From Paenibacillus bouchesdurhonensis (lineage in GTDB: Bacteria > Bacillota > Bacilli > Paenibacillales > Paenibacillaceae): a DNA stretch of 64,000 nucleotides. Position numbers and translations under genes: made by a program. Under the pieces are notes generated by a model. It ran no database searches. It was not told the DNA's origin and saw only the letters and a program-made list of their open reading frames with translations. Positions 8,690 through 17,929 of the stretch are shown piece after piece; the first letter of the stretch is position 1; each line of letters starts with the position of its first letter. Where the stretch lies: positions 1,570,696 through 1,634,695 of the forward strand of contig NZ_LT732548.1 of NCBI RefSeq assembly GCF_900155685.1. The letters run 5' to 3'.

Positions 8690-10051
8690 ATGGATAATGA
8701 GGTGAAAAAAGAATTTTACAGGAATGTATACAAAATTGCAATTCCAGTAACGCTGCAAAGCTTGATTATGGCGCTGTTAACCCTGACGGATCAGCTAATG
8801 ATTGGTCAACTCGGTGACGTTGCCATCGCTTCTGTCGGAATGTCCAGTAAAATATACGGAGTCATTTCAGTAGTCTTGGCTGGCTTAGCCATGGGTGTAT
8901 CGATTTACGCAGCACAGTTTTGGGGGAAGCAGGACCGGAAGAGCATTTCCGGTCTGCTTGGAATCGGATTGCTGATCGGTTTCAGCTTGTCCTTTCTGTT
9001 TTCCTTGTTGGTGTTTTTCAAGCCCCAGCTCTGTCTCAGTCTTTTTACGACTGACACAAGAATCATGGAAGAAGGGTATATTTATCTTGAAATTACAGCT
9101 TTAACTTACGTTCCTATGATGCTGACCATGCTGTACTCAGCCATCTTGCGAAGCACACAACACGTGAAACTGCCGATGTTCGTCAGCTTCTTAACCGTAG
9201 GACTCAATATTGTGCTGAACTATTTATTGATTTTTGGTAAATTTGGTTTTCCGGAATGGGGCTTGAAGGGATCAGCCGTTGCTACCCTGATAGCAAGAAT
9301 CTTCGAGTGCTTGCTTATTATCGGAGCTGTGTACAAATTTAAACTGCCAGGCGGTGCTGACTTACAAGATTTATTTAGTGCATCCAAGCCGTTGGTTTCC
9401 AAGTTTCTTCAGACGACGTATCCGATTGTGTTAACGGAGTTGATTTGGGTACTCGGAGAGACTGTATACGCGATTATTTATAGCCGGATGGGAACCGAAG
9501 AGATGACTGCAATGACGATTACCTTCCCGCTTCAAGGCATATGTATCGGTCTTCTCGCGGGTCTCTCCAGCGCGGGTGGTGTCATGGTCGGGAACAAGCT
9601 GGGTGCTGGTGAGGAGGAGGTCGCCTTGCAGTATGCCAAACGGTTTATTTTGCTGGGTATAGGTGTATCTCTGGTCATTGGTGCAATCCTTGTACTCATC
9701 TCACCGTTCTATGTATCTGCATTTAATGTATCCGATGAAACGCATGAATTAGGTATATATTTAGTCTGGGTATTTGCTGCCTTCCTGTGGGTGAAGGTGA
9801 GTAACATGATTATGGCTGGGGGCATATTGAACAGCGGTGGAGATAGTAAATTTGTGTTCGCAATGGAATCTACGGCAACCTGGCTGATTGGTGTACCGTC
9901 AGGCCTGTTTATGTCTTTTGTTTGGAAGCAGCCTATTTTCCTTGTATATCTTGTTCTCTCTATTGAGGAAGTTGTTCGTTTTGTAATCGGTATGGCTCGA
10001 ATCAGATCGAAAAAATGGATTAAGAACCTGGTTAATGATCTGGCTGTTTAA
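8690..10051 (+). CDS. MATE-family multidrug/sodium antiporter
   Basis: A 453-residue integral membrane protein with about 12 hydrophobic segments in two related halves, as in MATE exporters. IPVTLQSLIMALLTLTDQLMIGQLG at the start of the first half has the family pattern, with a matching region in the second half (FLQTTYPIVLTELIWVLGETVYA). It exports cationic drugs or metabolites using Na+ or H+ gradients. The ribosome site is AGGGGGAG before the ATG. It is the last gene of the operon and is followed by a clear terminator. It may export a product of the upstream enzymes or simply be co-transcribed. Confidence 0.92.
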   Translation: MDNEVKKEFYRNVYKIAIPVTLQSLIMALLTLTDQLMIGQLGDVAIASVGMSSKIYGVISVVLAGLAMGVSIYAAQFWGKQDRKSISGLLGIGLLIGFSLSFLFSLLVFFKPQLCLSLFTTDTRIMEEGYIYLEITALTYVPMMLTMLYSAILRSTQHVKLPMFVSFLTVGLNIVLNYLLIFGKFGFPEWGLKGSAVATLIARIFECLLIIGAVYKFKLPGGADLQDLFSASKPLVSKFLQTTYPIVLTELIWVLGETVYAIIYSRMGTEEMTAMTITFPLQGICIGLLAGLSSAGGVMVGNKLGAGEEEVALQYAKRFILLGIGVSLVIGAILVLISPFYVSAFNVSDETHELGIYLVWVFAAFLWVKVSNMIMAGGILNSGGDSKFVFAMESTATWLIGVPSGLFMSFVWKQPIFLVYLVLSIEEVVRFVIGMARIRSKKWIKNLVNDLAV

Positions 10052-10066
10052 CATCACTATCGAAAA

Positions 10067-10110
10067 GAATCCCTGCAGCAGTTTTGAAGACTGCAGGGAT
10101 CTTATTTTCG
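10067..10110 (+). terminator. Terminator of the five-gene operon
   Basis: ATCCCTGCAG pairs perfectly with CTGCAGGGAT, followed by CTTATTTT. The rest of the gap to 10369 holds no gene that I can support. Confidence 0.88.
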
Positions 10111-10315
10111 TTCTTACCTGCGCTATGGGTAAGTAAGAACGGGGGGATTGTTGGTTGAGTTAGCTGTCCGAATCCATCATGCTAATGGGGCAGATGGATA
10201 AGGGGAATCTGTTATCCGGGTGATCTCGCAGACGCGGAGTAGTAACAACAGCCAGCCTTATCATTGTTGCCATAGGGCGTGGTTATCGCCCCAAATTACG
10301 GAGCATGACAAGGTA

Positions 10316-10350
10316 AGGTTCAGCCGGGGGAGATCCCCCGGCTGAACCTT
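10316..10350 (-). terminator. Long perfect hairpin downstream of the CGTase gene
   Basis: A perfect 16-bp stem (AAGGTTCAGCCGGGGG and its complement) 20 nt past the CGTase stop. The T-tract is poor on both strands, so it may stabilise or process the mRNA 3' end as well as terminate. Confidence 0.65.
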
Positions 10351-10369
10351 TGTGCTCCTGGACATGAGA

Positions 10370-12529
10370 CTACGGCTGCCAGTCGACCACGACGGTGCCG
10401 ACACCACTGACTGGCGCTGTATAGGTATGGTTGGCGCCGCCTTCCCAGGTGACCGCCGTACCGTTCTTTTTGATGAGTTTGAATTGTAATTCTGTTCCGG
10501 CAGGCACGCTGATATCATAGTACCAGGACGGATAGGCGGCTATAATCTGATTGAAGAGCGGGCCGATCGCCTTGTTCGGATCCCAGTTGCCGAGCTCGGC
10601 AGTATTGCCCGTCAGGTAGACATTTTCGCCGTATACGGTGCTGGCATTGTTCACGATGACGCGGATCGACACCTGATCCCCTGTTAGCAGGCTGAAGCTG
10701 CTGTAGCTGTTGCTGTCCACGGATTCGGCACTGCGAACCTTCACGTTATGCGAGCCGGGTGCAGCCGCCGGAACGATGACTTGAATCTGGGAATCCTCCC
10801 ATTGGATGATCTGGCTATCGGTGACCGCTGTTGTGCCGAAGAAGACGGTGCCCTTGATATCGCCAAAGCCGCGTCCGTCAATCGTCAGTGTTGTTCCAGC
10901 CTTACCTAGATCCGGACCGATATTGCCAATTATCGGAGCTGTCTCGTTAGCGACATATTGCCATACGGCGGCAGCTCCGGCCGGCAGGTTAAAGGCTGTC
11001 ACGGAGCCCGTGGTGTTAACCGTTATGCTGTTGCCATCCAGCAGTCCTCCCAGCTCGTCCGCATAGGTGCCGGCGGGGAGCGATGTCTGCAGGCCGGTAA
11101 TCGATGCAGCGGCTGTCTCGCTACGGTTAATGGCAATCAGTGCCGTACTGCCGCCGAACTTCCGCTCGTAAATATAGACATCGTTATTGATCCAACTCTC
11201 CTGCGTGCTGCCGTAAGCAATAGCCGGATTAGACTTGCGGAGCGGTGCTAGCTTGCCGATAACTTGATAAGCGGTGGTAGCTGTTGAGAAGCTGTTCATG
11301 AAGGGGCGGTTCCCCGGATCACCATTGCCTGCCATATATTGCTCCGTACCGTAATAGATAGCCGGAACGCCGCGTGAGGTAAGCGTAAAGGCCAACGCCT
11401 GCTCCAAACGACGGTTATTGTTCCCGAGCTTGAAGCGATCCATATCATGATTGTCAATAAACGTGACTTGGTCATGAATATGTGTGTATTCGGCTGTGGT
11501 TTCGGTCAGCATGTTGTTTAAACCGTACATATTGTCGGTATTGTCACGAAATACCTGACGTACCTTTTGCCCGAAGCGAAAATCCAGCAGACTCATGCCT
11601 GACTCATTGGCGAAGTGAATATTGTTCGGATCATTCTCGCCGACTCCGAGGAACCATTCACCGAAGGTGAACACTGGCTTATATCCCGAAATGTAAGCCA
11701 TCCAGTTCTTCTGCCAGCCTTGCGGCATATGTTTCACCGCATCTACCCGGATGCCGTCGATGCCCATATCCAGCCAGAGTTTGATCGCCTCCTTGAAGTA
11801 GGTGTCTGTCGTGTTGTTGTGGTGATTGATGTCGGCCAGATCATACAGATTACGATAAATGCCATCCTCCAGCGAGGAAAAATCGGTTCCTAAATTATGA
11901 TGAAAAATACCATTTGTATCTGCGGTGTAACCGGCGATGAGGCTGCCATTATCGTATAGCCGTCCGTTCTCGGCGAAGGAGGGCTGCGTCTCGGAAGCCG
12001 GAGAAGTATGATTCGGTGCAAAATCGATAATAATTTTGATGTTATGGGCATGGGCGGTGTCGATTAGCTCTTGAAAGTCGGTCATACTGCCAAATGCCGG
12101 ATTTGTCTGCTTGAAATCGCGAGCCCAATAACCGTGGTAAGACGTGTTCTTAACGCCGGAGTAGTCAATAATGCTATATATATTTTCTACAGGCTGGGAG
12201 ATCCACAGCGCGCTGATGCCCATCCCCGCAAAATAGCCATCGGAGATTTTGTTGATGATTCCCCGCCAGTCTCCGCCGCAGTACAGCTTAAGGTTCGTGC
12301 AACTTGGAGAGAACGCTGCACCGGACGGATTGTTGGAGGTATCCCCGTCCGCAAAGCGGTCGGTTACAATCTGGTAGATGACATCGGTGGAAAACCCTTG
12401 CTTGTTCAGAACCGATGTATCGGGGGCGGCACTTGCCGAAGGAATGGCATTAGATGGAGTAAGGAGTGTAATAGAGAGAAAGGTGGAAGCAAGCAGTGTG
12501 ATAATTGATTTTTTAATCATCCATTTCAT
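10370..12529 (-). CDS. cgt: Cyclomaltodextrin glucanotransferase (CGTase), secreted
   Basis: 719 residues. CGTase converts starch to cyclodextrins and linear maltodextrins outside the cell. The signal peptide ends at about residue 34 (SASA|APDTS, the usual mature start). Domains A/B/C carry GH13 motifs with nucleophile Asp263, acid/base Glu291 and Asp362 (mature 229, 257, 328 as in the Bacillus circulans enzyme). The central subsite residue of NLYDLAD is Tyr229 (mature 195), which favours cyclisation. Cys77/Cys84 match the conserved disulfide. Domain D (IPT/TIG) and a C-terminal CBM20 starch-binding domain E ending in VVVDWQP follow. The ATG at 12529 has AAAGGCGG nine bases upstream. It is transcribed away from the transporter, in the same direction as the cyclomaltodextrinase gene. 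Confidence 0.96.
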   Translation of the reverse strand: MKWMIKKSIITLLASTFLSITLLTPSNAIPSASAAPDTSVLNKQGFSTDVIYQIVTDRFADGDTSNNPSGAAFSPSCTNLKLYCGGDWRGIINKISDGYFAGMGISALWISQPVENIYSIIDYSGVKNTSYHGYWARDFKQTNPAFGSMTDFQELIDTAHAHNIKIIIDFAPNHTSPASETQPSFAENGRLYDNGSLIAGYTADTNGIFHHNLGTDFSSLEDGIYRNLYDLADINHHNNTTDTYFKEAIKLWLDMGIDGIRVDAVKHMPQGWQKNWMAYISGYKPVFTFGEWFLGVGENDPNNIHFANESGMSLLDFRFGQKVRQVFRDNTDNMYGLNNMLTETTAEYTHIHDQVTFIDNHDMDRFKLGNNNRRLEQALAFTLTSRGVPAIYYGTEQYMAGNGDPGNRPFMNSFSTATTAYQVIGKLAPLRKSNPAIAYGSTQESWINNDVYIYERKFGGSTALIAINRSETAAASITGLQTSLPAGTYADELGGLLDGNSITVNTTGSVTAFNLPAGAAAVWQYVANETAPIIGNIGPDLGKAGTTLTIDGRGFGDIKGTVFFGTTAVTDSQIIQWEDSQIQVIVPAAAPGSHNVKVRSAESVDSNSYSSFSLLTGDQVSIRVIVNNASTVYGENVYLTGNTAELGNWDPNKAIGPLFNQIIAAYPSWYYDISVPAGTELQFKLIKKNGTAVTWEGGANHTYTAPVSGVGTVVVDWQP

Positions 12530-12640
12530 TAATAGAACCGCCTTTCAAAATTTTGATATTGTTTCTGCAAATGCGTCAATCCTTGGACACCAAGCCAAGC
12601 ACTGAATGAAATTCCCTCCTTTCCCGCTGCCTACGCAAAT

Positions 12641-12674
12641 AACCCCGTAATCTTCACATGAAGATTACGGGGTT
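12641..12674 (-). terminator. Hairpin between cyclomaltodextrinase and CGTase genes
   Basis: AACCCCGTAATCTTC and its exact complement form a 15-bp stem with a 4-nt loop, 155 nt beyond the stop of the 12829-14649 gene and upstream of the CGTase promoter region. There is little T-tract. It is probably the terminator that separates the two minus-strand genes. Confidence 0.65.
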
Positions 12675-12828
12675 GTTCCTGATCCGGGACATAATCAGAA
12701 AAACAGCGCCCTCAAAATGTAATATAGATACCCTTGTCCTTGCAAGTTGCAGAGTGCCAAACAAGGATACGCTATCATTCTAAATGACGAGTCTATTCTT
12801 GTCAAATACTAACAATAAAATAAATTGT

Positions 12829-14649
12829 TTACAGACTGCTGCACCGGGCCTGGGCTAGGGCGCTATGCGCGGATAGACGGATTGCTCCGGTGACGTTATC
12901 CGCATAAGCGTGCAGGATGGCGTAGCCAAAGCCAGGGAGCACGACTTGAATCGTTTCCTCATCTGCCTTGATATCGGCTTCGCTGCCGGCATCCTGCCAC
13001 AGCCCGCCGTTCTGTACGATGACTGAGCATGCAGCCTCGTCATTGTTCAGTAGCAGCAGAAAGCGATCCCGCTCATCGCACCGCTCATAGGCAAGCAGTT
13101 GTGGATGCCCAGCGTCCACCAGAAAGTGCAGGCCGCTGCCGCGAAATGCAGAATGGGCCTTGCGCATGGCGATAAGGCGACGGAAGAAGCCCAGCAGATC
13201 GTGATCCTGCTTCTCGGGTTCCCATTCCATGCATTTGCGATTGTATGGGTCATGTTCGCCATCGAGGCCGATCTCATCCCCGTAGTAGATGCAGGGCGCT
13301 CCTTGAAAGGTCAGCTGGAACAGCACTGCCAGCTTCATCAGCTGCTTATTACCGCCGCACAGCGTCAGCAGCCTGACGGTATCGTGGCTGCCCAGCAGAT
13401 TGAACGCCGCCTCGGTGACCTGCTGCGGGAAGCTGGCCAACTGAGCGTTGATGCTCTGGGCAAATTGAGTGGCGTCGGTGCGTCTTCTGGCGAAGAAATC
13501 AAGTAAAATGTTGGTGAACGGGTAATTCATCACGGCGTCGAACTGGTCGCCCTGAAGCCACGGCATCGCATCGTGCATAATTTCCCCGAGCAGGTAGGCG
13601 TCCGGGTTCATCTTCTTGATCTCACGGCGGAACTCGCGCCAGAATTGGCGATCCACCTCGTTGGCCACGTCCAGCCGCCAGCCATCCAGTCCCAGCTCGC
13701 CAATCCAATATCGGCCGACCTCCAGCAGATAGGCCTTGACCTCCTCATTGCCCGTGTTCAGTTTCGGCATGATCGGCTCGAAGCCGAAGGTGGCATAGTT
13801 CGGGATGCCGTTCTCCACCATGAGCGGCCCCTCTTTGATATGGAACCAGTCGGCATAGCGGGAGGTAGGGCCGTTCTGCTGCACATCTACAAAGGGCGGA
13901 AACGTGTGCCCGCAATGGTTGAATACGCCGTCCAGCAATACCCGAATGCCCCGGGCGTGACAGGCGTCGACCAGTTCCTTCAGCTTTTCGTTCGTGCCGA
14001 AATGCGGGTCGACAAGCATATAATCGCTTGTGTCATATTTGTGATTGGTTGTCGCAGCGAACAACGGATTGAAATAAATCGCGTTGATTCCCAACTCAGT
14101 CAGATAGTCCAGATGGTCAAGCACCCCTTGCAGATCGCCGCCAAAAAAATTGGTCGGACTTGGCACGCCGCCCCATTCCAGCACTCCCTCCGGGTCGATA
14201 GACGGGTCACCCTTGGCGAAGCGCTCGGGGAAGATCTGGTAGAAGACCGCTTCCTTGACCCATTCCGGCGGGGAGTGAACATCCTCGGGGTTCAGATAAG
14301 GGAAATCGAACAGCCCCTCATACAGAATCGTCGGAGGCGTATCGAAGAAGCCCTTTTCCAGAAAATAGACAGTCTCGCCCGCTTCCTCATGGAGGGCGAA
14401 ATAATAGACGACCCGCTGAAATCGCGGCGAGATGGCGGCTTGCCAGTAATCGAACAGGGCGTCTGAAGCGAACCGTTCCATAGCAATGGATTCGTTGTAA
14501 TGATCCCAGCTGTATTTGTCGCCACATACCAGCTGCACCTGCGCCACATTGCCGCGCTTCGTGCGCAGACGGATATGCAATGTTGATTCGTTATAGGCAT
14601 AGGACCAGTTCAGCCCGATGCGATGGTATACTGCTTCCAGCATAATCAT
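12829..14649 (-). CDS. Cyclomaltodextrinase / neopullulanase (GH13_20), cytosolic
   Basis: A 606-residue GH13 enzyme with the N-terminal beta domain (about 1-125) typical of cyclomaltodextrinase, neopullulanase and maltogenic amylase. The subfamily marker MPKLN is at 294-298. Catalytic residues are Asp327 (GWRLDVAN), Glu356 (LLGEIMHD) and Asp423 (LGSHDT). There is no signal peptide, so it hydrolyses imported cyclodextrins and maltodextrins in the cytosol. The ATG at 14649 has AAGGAGG nine bases before it. It is divergent from malE and shares a 535-nt control region with it. Its leader contains a terminator-like hairpin. The family is certain; preferred substrate within the family is not readable. 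Confidence 0.94.
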   Translation of the reverse strand: MIMLEAVYHRIGLNWSYAYNESTLHIRLRTKRGNVAQVQLVCGDKYSWDHYNESIAMERFASDALFDYWQAAISPRFQRVVYYFALHEEAGETVYFLEKGFFDTPPTILYEGLFDFPYLNPEDVHSPPEWVKEAVFYQIFPERFAKGDPSIDPEGVLEWGGVPSPTNFFGGDLQGVLDHLDYLTELGINAIYFNPLFAATTNHKYDTSDYMLVDPHFGTNEKLKELVDACHARGIRVLLDGVFNHCGHTFPPFVDVQQNGPTSRYADWFHIKEGPLMVENGIPNYATFGFEPIMPKLNTGNEEVKAYLLEVGRYWIGELGLDGWRLDVANEVDRQFWREFRREIKKMNPDAYLLGEIMHDAMPWLQGDQFDAVMNYPFTNILLDFFARRRTDATQFAQSINAQLASFPQQVTEAAFNLLGSHDTVRLLTLCGGNKQLMKLAVLFQLTFQGAPCIYYGDEIGLDGEHDPYNRKCMEWEPEKQDHDLLGFFRRLIAMRKAHSAFRGSGLHFLVDAGHPQLLAYERCDERDRFLLLLNNDEAACSVIVQNGGLWQDAGSEADIKADEETIQVVLPGFGYAILHAYADNVTGAIRLSAHSALAQARCSSL

Positions 14650-14680
14650 TAATGATGGCCTCCTTCAGGCATGAGAACAC

Positions 14681-14717
14681 AAAAAGGTCCAACCTCTGAA
14701 TGGGACGAGGTTGAACC
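14681..14717 (-). promoter_or_regulatory. Terminator-like hairpin in the leader of the cyclomaltodextrinase gene
   Basis: On the minus strand GGTTCAACCTC pairs with GAGGTTGGACC (one mismatch) and is followed directly by TTTTT, all about 16-30 nt upstream of the ribosome site. It is a complete intrinsic terminator in front of the coding region, so it may act as an attenuator. It could instead stop antisense readthrough if the promoter lies closer to the gene. Confidence 0.55.
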
Positions 14718-14939
14718 CGAAGTTTCATTGCCTTTAAATTTCCTCCATACTATCATACTGTTTCCATGCTGGCAACAGTATGATCGAGCAGGTGCAGCGA
14801 ACGAGTGTTTCCTACAAAAACATCGTATGAACAAGAAAAGAGGAGGAAAAATGAGGTTTTAGAATATAATACAGAAGAAAACGAGAAATTTAATATAATT
14901 TTGTGATATTAACGCCAATTTTCATCGATTACTGTATTT

Positions 14940-14949
14940 GCAAACGTTT
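14940..14949. promoter_or_regulatory. LacI/GalR-type (cre-like) site in the divergent mal control region
   Basis: GCAAACGTTT within TTTGCAAACGTTTTC matches the cre consensus except at one end base. It is located roughly midway between the divergent genes, so it could affect both. Confidence 0.55.
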
Positions 14950-15035
14950 TCTCGTGTAGTTTATGATTGAAGTGTCTTAATAGTTCTAGTGAAAATTATA
15001 ACCGCTTGAGCAATTTAAAGGCGCTGCTACCCCAA

Positions 15036-15085
15036 GGGTACAACCTCGACAATCGTGCGATTTGTAGAGTGTTGTACTCTTTTTT
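15036..15085 (+). promoter_or_regulatory. Terminator-like hairpin upstream of malE
   Basis: GGGTACAAC pairs with GTTGTACTC, with an inner ACAATCG/CGATTTGT arm, followed by six T residues. It is about 100 nt before malE and about 50 nt before the proximal operator. It is either the terminator of a short upstream transcript or an attenuator. Confidence 0.55.
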
Positions 15086-15134
15086 GTGGTTTTAAGAAGT
15101 TAGGGGGTAGAGGTATTTTTTGCAAATTGGGTAT

Positions 15135-15144
15135 AACGTTTGCA
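15135..15144. promoter_or_regulatory. Proximal LacI/GalR-type half-palindrome before malE
   Basis: AACGTTTGCACAA is shared exactly with the operator region at 3758. The left arm is degenerate (TATAACG). It lies about 40 nt before the malE start, the same distance as in the 3806 operon. Confidence 0.55.
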
Positions 15145-15184
15145 CAAAAGAAATGAGAAACTAAATCAAGAAAGGGTGGACTAA

Positions 15185-16513
15185 GTGAAATTGAAACAAA
15201 GAGTGAAGTTGAGACAATGGGTTATCAGTCTAGTTAGTGTAGTGTTGATCCTCAGTCTAACGGCATGCGGGGGCAATGGAGGCAATTCAAGCCCGAACAG
15301 TTCCCAGCCATCTAACACATCAGATGCGCCTCCTGCTTCTTCTGAGAACGGAGAGGCTAGCGAAGAGGAGTACTTACCTGAACCTGGGGCCAAGTTGACG
15401 GTGTGGGAAGCACAGGAGCAAATTGAGTATATGGAGAAAATCGCGGCTGAATTTGAGAAGCAGTATGGAGTGCCCGTCAAGTTGGAAGTCATAGCCGGCG
15501 GGGATCAGGGCACCCGTCTAACGACTGACGGACCGTCGAAGCTCGCAGCCGACGTCCTTACATTGCCTCATGATCAGATCGCCCAAGCGGTTAAAGCAGG
15601 ACTTCTACTGCCTAACGACCTGTTCGAGGATGAGACACGCGCCGTAATGGAGGAGTCCGCAATCAAAGCGGTGACTTATGATGGAGTTTTATATGGCTAT
15701 CCGAAATCGGTTGAGACATACGCCATGTACTATAACAAGGACATCTTCCCTGAAGCTCCGAAAACCTGGGACGAAATCGTAAGCTTCGCGGAGACTTATA
15801 CGGACACTAAGCAAAATAAATACGCCATTATGTGGGAGTTCGTTGGATACTACACCTATCCATTTGTTAGCACGCTCGGAGGTTACTTCTTCGGTAATGA
15901 TAACACCGATACGACCGATATCGGCTTGAATAACGAAGGAGCGGTTCAAGGTTTCGAGTTGCTGAAGAGCCTTAAAAAAATTCTGCCTATGAACGCGGGA
16001 GATGTGTCCTACGACGTGAAGACGCAATTGTTCCAGGAAGGCAAGCTGGCTTTGAATATCGACGGGCCTTGGTCCGTAGCGGCATTCAAGGACAAAGTCA
16101 ACTTCGGAGTCGCTCCATTGCCAGCGATGTCGAATGGCGAAATATCGCACTCGTTCTCTGGTGTTAAAGCTTACTTCGTTAACTCTTACACCGACTATCC
16201 GATCGCTGCGCGTCTTTTCTCCAACTTCGCTGCTGATAAGGAGAACCAGTTGTTGAACTACCAGATGACGGGAGCTATTCCGGCAAACAAGGAAGCGGGA
16301 GAGGATCCGGAGATCAAGAATGATCCGATAATCAGCGGGTTCTTTGAGCAGTTCTCCCACTCTACGCCGATGCCGACCATCGGGGAGATTAACGCGGTAT
16401 GGGATCCGCTTCAAGCGGCGTTCATAACAATTTGGGACGATCCGAAGGCCGACGTAAAGACCACATTGGATACGATGGTCGATACAATCAAGACAAATAT
16501 TTCATCCAAGTAG
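15185..16513 (+). CDS. malE: Maltodextrin/cyclodextrin-binding lipoprotein of an ABC importer
   Basis: 442 residues. The signal peptide has a lipobox LTAC, so Cys28 is lipidated and the protein is anchored outside the membrane. A low-complexity Ser/Glu linker (about 30-60) is followed by a periplasmic-binding-protein fold with maltose-type signatures: MYYNKDIFPEAPKTWDEI and GKLALNIDGPWSV with VNFGVAPLP. The start is GTG at 15185 after AAAGGGTGG. It leads the malE-malF-malG operon and sits next to the CGTase and cyclomaltodextrinase genes, so cyclodextrins as well as maltodextrins are plausible ligands. It is probably controlled by the operators at 14940 and 15135. Confidence 0.93.
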   Translation: MKLKQRVKLRQWVISLVSVVLILSLTACGGNGGNSSPNSSQPSNTSDAPPASSENGEASEEEYLPEPGAKLTVWEAQEQIEYMEKIAAEFEKQYGVPVKLEVIAGGDQGTRLTTDGPSKLAADVLTLPHDQIAQAVKAGLLLPNDLFEDETRAVMEESAIKAVTYDGVLYGYPKSVETYAMYYNKDIFPEAPKTWDEIVSFAETYTDTKQNKYAIMWEFVGYYTYPFVSTLGGYFFGNDNTDTTDIGLNNEGAVQGFELLKSLKKILPMNAGDVSYDVKTQLFQEGKLALNIDGPWSVAAFKDKVNFGVAPLPAMSNGEISHSFSGVKAYFVNSYTDYPIAARLFSNFAADKENQLLNYQMTGAIPANKEAGEDPEIKNDPIISGFFEQFSHSTPMPTIGEINAVWDPLQAAFITIWDDPKADVKTTLDTMVDTIKTNISSK

Positions 16514-16537
16514 CAGGTTAGCCGATCTTTCAACGAT

Positions 16538-16566
16538 TTCACCCGATCGCCCGGCGGTCGGGTGAA
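16538..16566 (+). repeat. Intercistronic hairpin between malE and malF
   Basis: TTCACCCGA pairs with TCGGGTGAA around a GC-rich loop, with no T-tract. Such hairpins commonly protect the abundant binding-protein mRNA and lower expression of the permease genes; that role is inferred here. Confidence 0.65.
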
Positions 16567-16594
16567 GTCTGTCAAATCAGAAGTCTGTCAAATC
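16564..16594 (+). repeat. Tandem 15-nt direct repeat in the malE-malF spacer
   Basis: GAAGTCTGTCAAATC occurs twice (16564-16578, 16580-16594) just before the malF ribosome site. It probably arose by slippage. Confidence 0.7.
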
Positions 16595-16618
16595 GTAAGA
16601 AAAGAGGTTGTTTAACGC

Positions 16619-17929
16619 ATGCAGAGAAAGACAATAAGTACGACCCTGTCGGTTCTATTTATGGGTCTCGGGCAATTGTACAACCGGCAATGGATGAAGG
16701 GGATTTTGTTCTTGGCGGCAGGCCTGACTGCGATATACGTATTTTCGGTGATTGGCCTTCCTTCTTACCTGAAGGGACTTATTACATTGGGAGAGCAGCC
16801 CAGTGGAATGGTGAAGGTAGGTAGAATTATGAAGATGGTCGAAGGCGACCACTCGATATTTCTTATGATCAAAGGGTTGATGGCGGCCTTATGTTTTTTG
16901 CTCGCAGCTGCGATATACGTTCTGAATATCAGGGATGCCTACAAAGTTGGAAAGGAAAGGGATGCGGGTATAGCCCCCAATAATTTCCGACAGTCGCTGC
17001 AGCTTGTAAATCAGAAAAACTTCGCCTATCTCGTACTTGCGCTGCCCGTCGTCACGATATTATTCTTGACAATCCTACCATTAATCTTCTCCATTTTGCT
17101 GGCCTTTACAAATTATGCAGATCCGATCCTCCCACCTGCCAATCTGATTGACTGGGTTGGCTTCAGCAATTTTGTCAAGCTGGTCAGTCTAAAGGTGTGG
17201 AGCAATACGTTCTTTGGGGTCCTGCTTTGGACTATGATATGGGCAATCCTCGCTACGGTGACGACTTATATCGGCGGCATCCTGATAGCGGTACTGATTC
17301 AACAGCCCCGCATTCGCTTCAAGGTGTTCTGGCGTACGGTTATGATCATTCCGTTTGCCATTCCGAGCATGATCTCTCTTCTCGTGATGCGGAATATGTT
17401 TAACAACAAGTTTGGTCCGGTCAACGATATCATGCGTTGGATCGGCTTCGACGGAATACCGTGGCTTACAGATCCGATCTGGGCTAGGGTTACACTCGTT
17501 CTCGTCAATATGTGGATCGGTATCCCAGTAACGATGATACTGGCTATCGGGGTGCTGACGACGATTCCGAGGGATCTGTACGAAGCGGCTGAGGTTGACG
17601 GAGCGAATTCGTTCCAGAAATTCCGTTCCATTACGATGCCGATGGTGTTGTTCTCGACGGCGCCTGTTCTAATTATGCAATTTGCCGGCAATATAAATAA
17701 TTTCAATGTAGTCTATCTAATGACAGACGGCAACCCGGTCAATTCGAATTACCAATACGCCGGGCATACGGATTTATTGGTGACCTGGCTTTACAAGCTG
17801 GCCTTGAATCAATCGCAATACAGTTTCGCGTCGGTTATCGGCATCATTATCTTCCTAATCATCGCTTCCTTGTCGATTATGAGCTACCGCCGCACCAGAT
17901 CCTATAAAGAGGAGGATATGATAGCATGA
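16619..17929 (+). CDS. malF: Maltodextrin ABC transporter permease (MalF type)
   Basis: A 436-residue integral membrane protein. An N-terminal extension (about 1-125) has two or three hydrophobic segments including LYNRQWMKGILFLAAG. It is followed by a six-helix BPD_transp_1 core with the cytoplasmic EAA loop (EAAEVDGANSFQKFRSITMPM) that contacts the ATPase. The ATG at 16619 has AAAGAGG before it, and the stop overlaps the malG start (ATGA). No ATP-binding subunit is encoded nearby, so a shared MsmX-type ATPase elsewhere is expected. Confidence 0.93.
   Translation: MQRKTISTTLSVLFMGLGQLYNRQWMKGILFLAAGLTAIYVFSVIGLPSYLKGLITLGEQPSGMVKVGRIMKMVEGDHSIFLMIKGLMAALCFLLAAAIYVLNIRDAYKVGKERDAGIAPNNFRQSLQLVNQKNFAYLVLALPVVTILFLTILPLIFSILLAFTNYADPILPPANLIDWVGFSNFVKLVSLKVWSNTFFGVLLWTMIWAILATVTTYIGGILIAVLIQQPRIRFKVFWRTVMIIPFAIPSMISLLVMRNMFNNKFGPVNDIMRWIGFDGIPWLTDPIWARVTLVLVNMWIGIPVTMILAIGVLTTIPRDLYEAAEVDGANSFQKFRSITMPMVLFSTAPVLIMQFAGNINNFNVVYLMTDGNPVNSNYQYAGHTDLLVTWLYKLALNQSQYSFASVIGIIIFLIIASLSIMSYRRTRSYKEEDMIA

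Noticed and set aside
13573..14466. A 297-codon plus-strand frame
   Set aside because: It is the antisense of the cyclomaltodextrinase gene, whose catalytic motifs are intact; no ribosome site.
15689..16414. A 241-codon minus-strand frame
   Set aside because: Antisense of malE with no start context.
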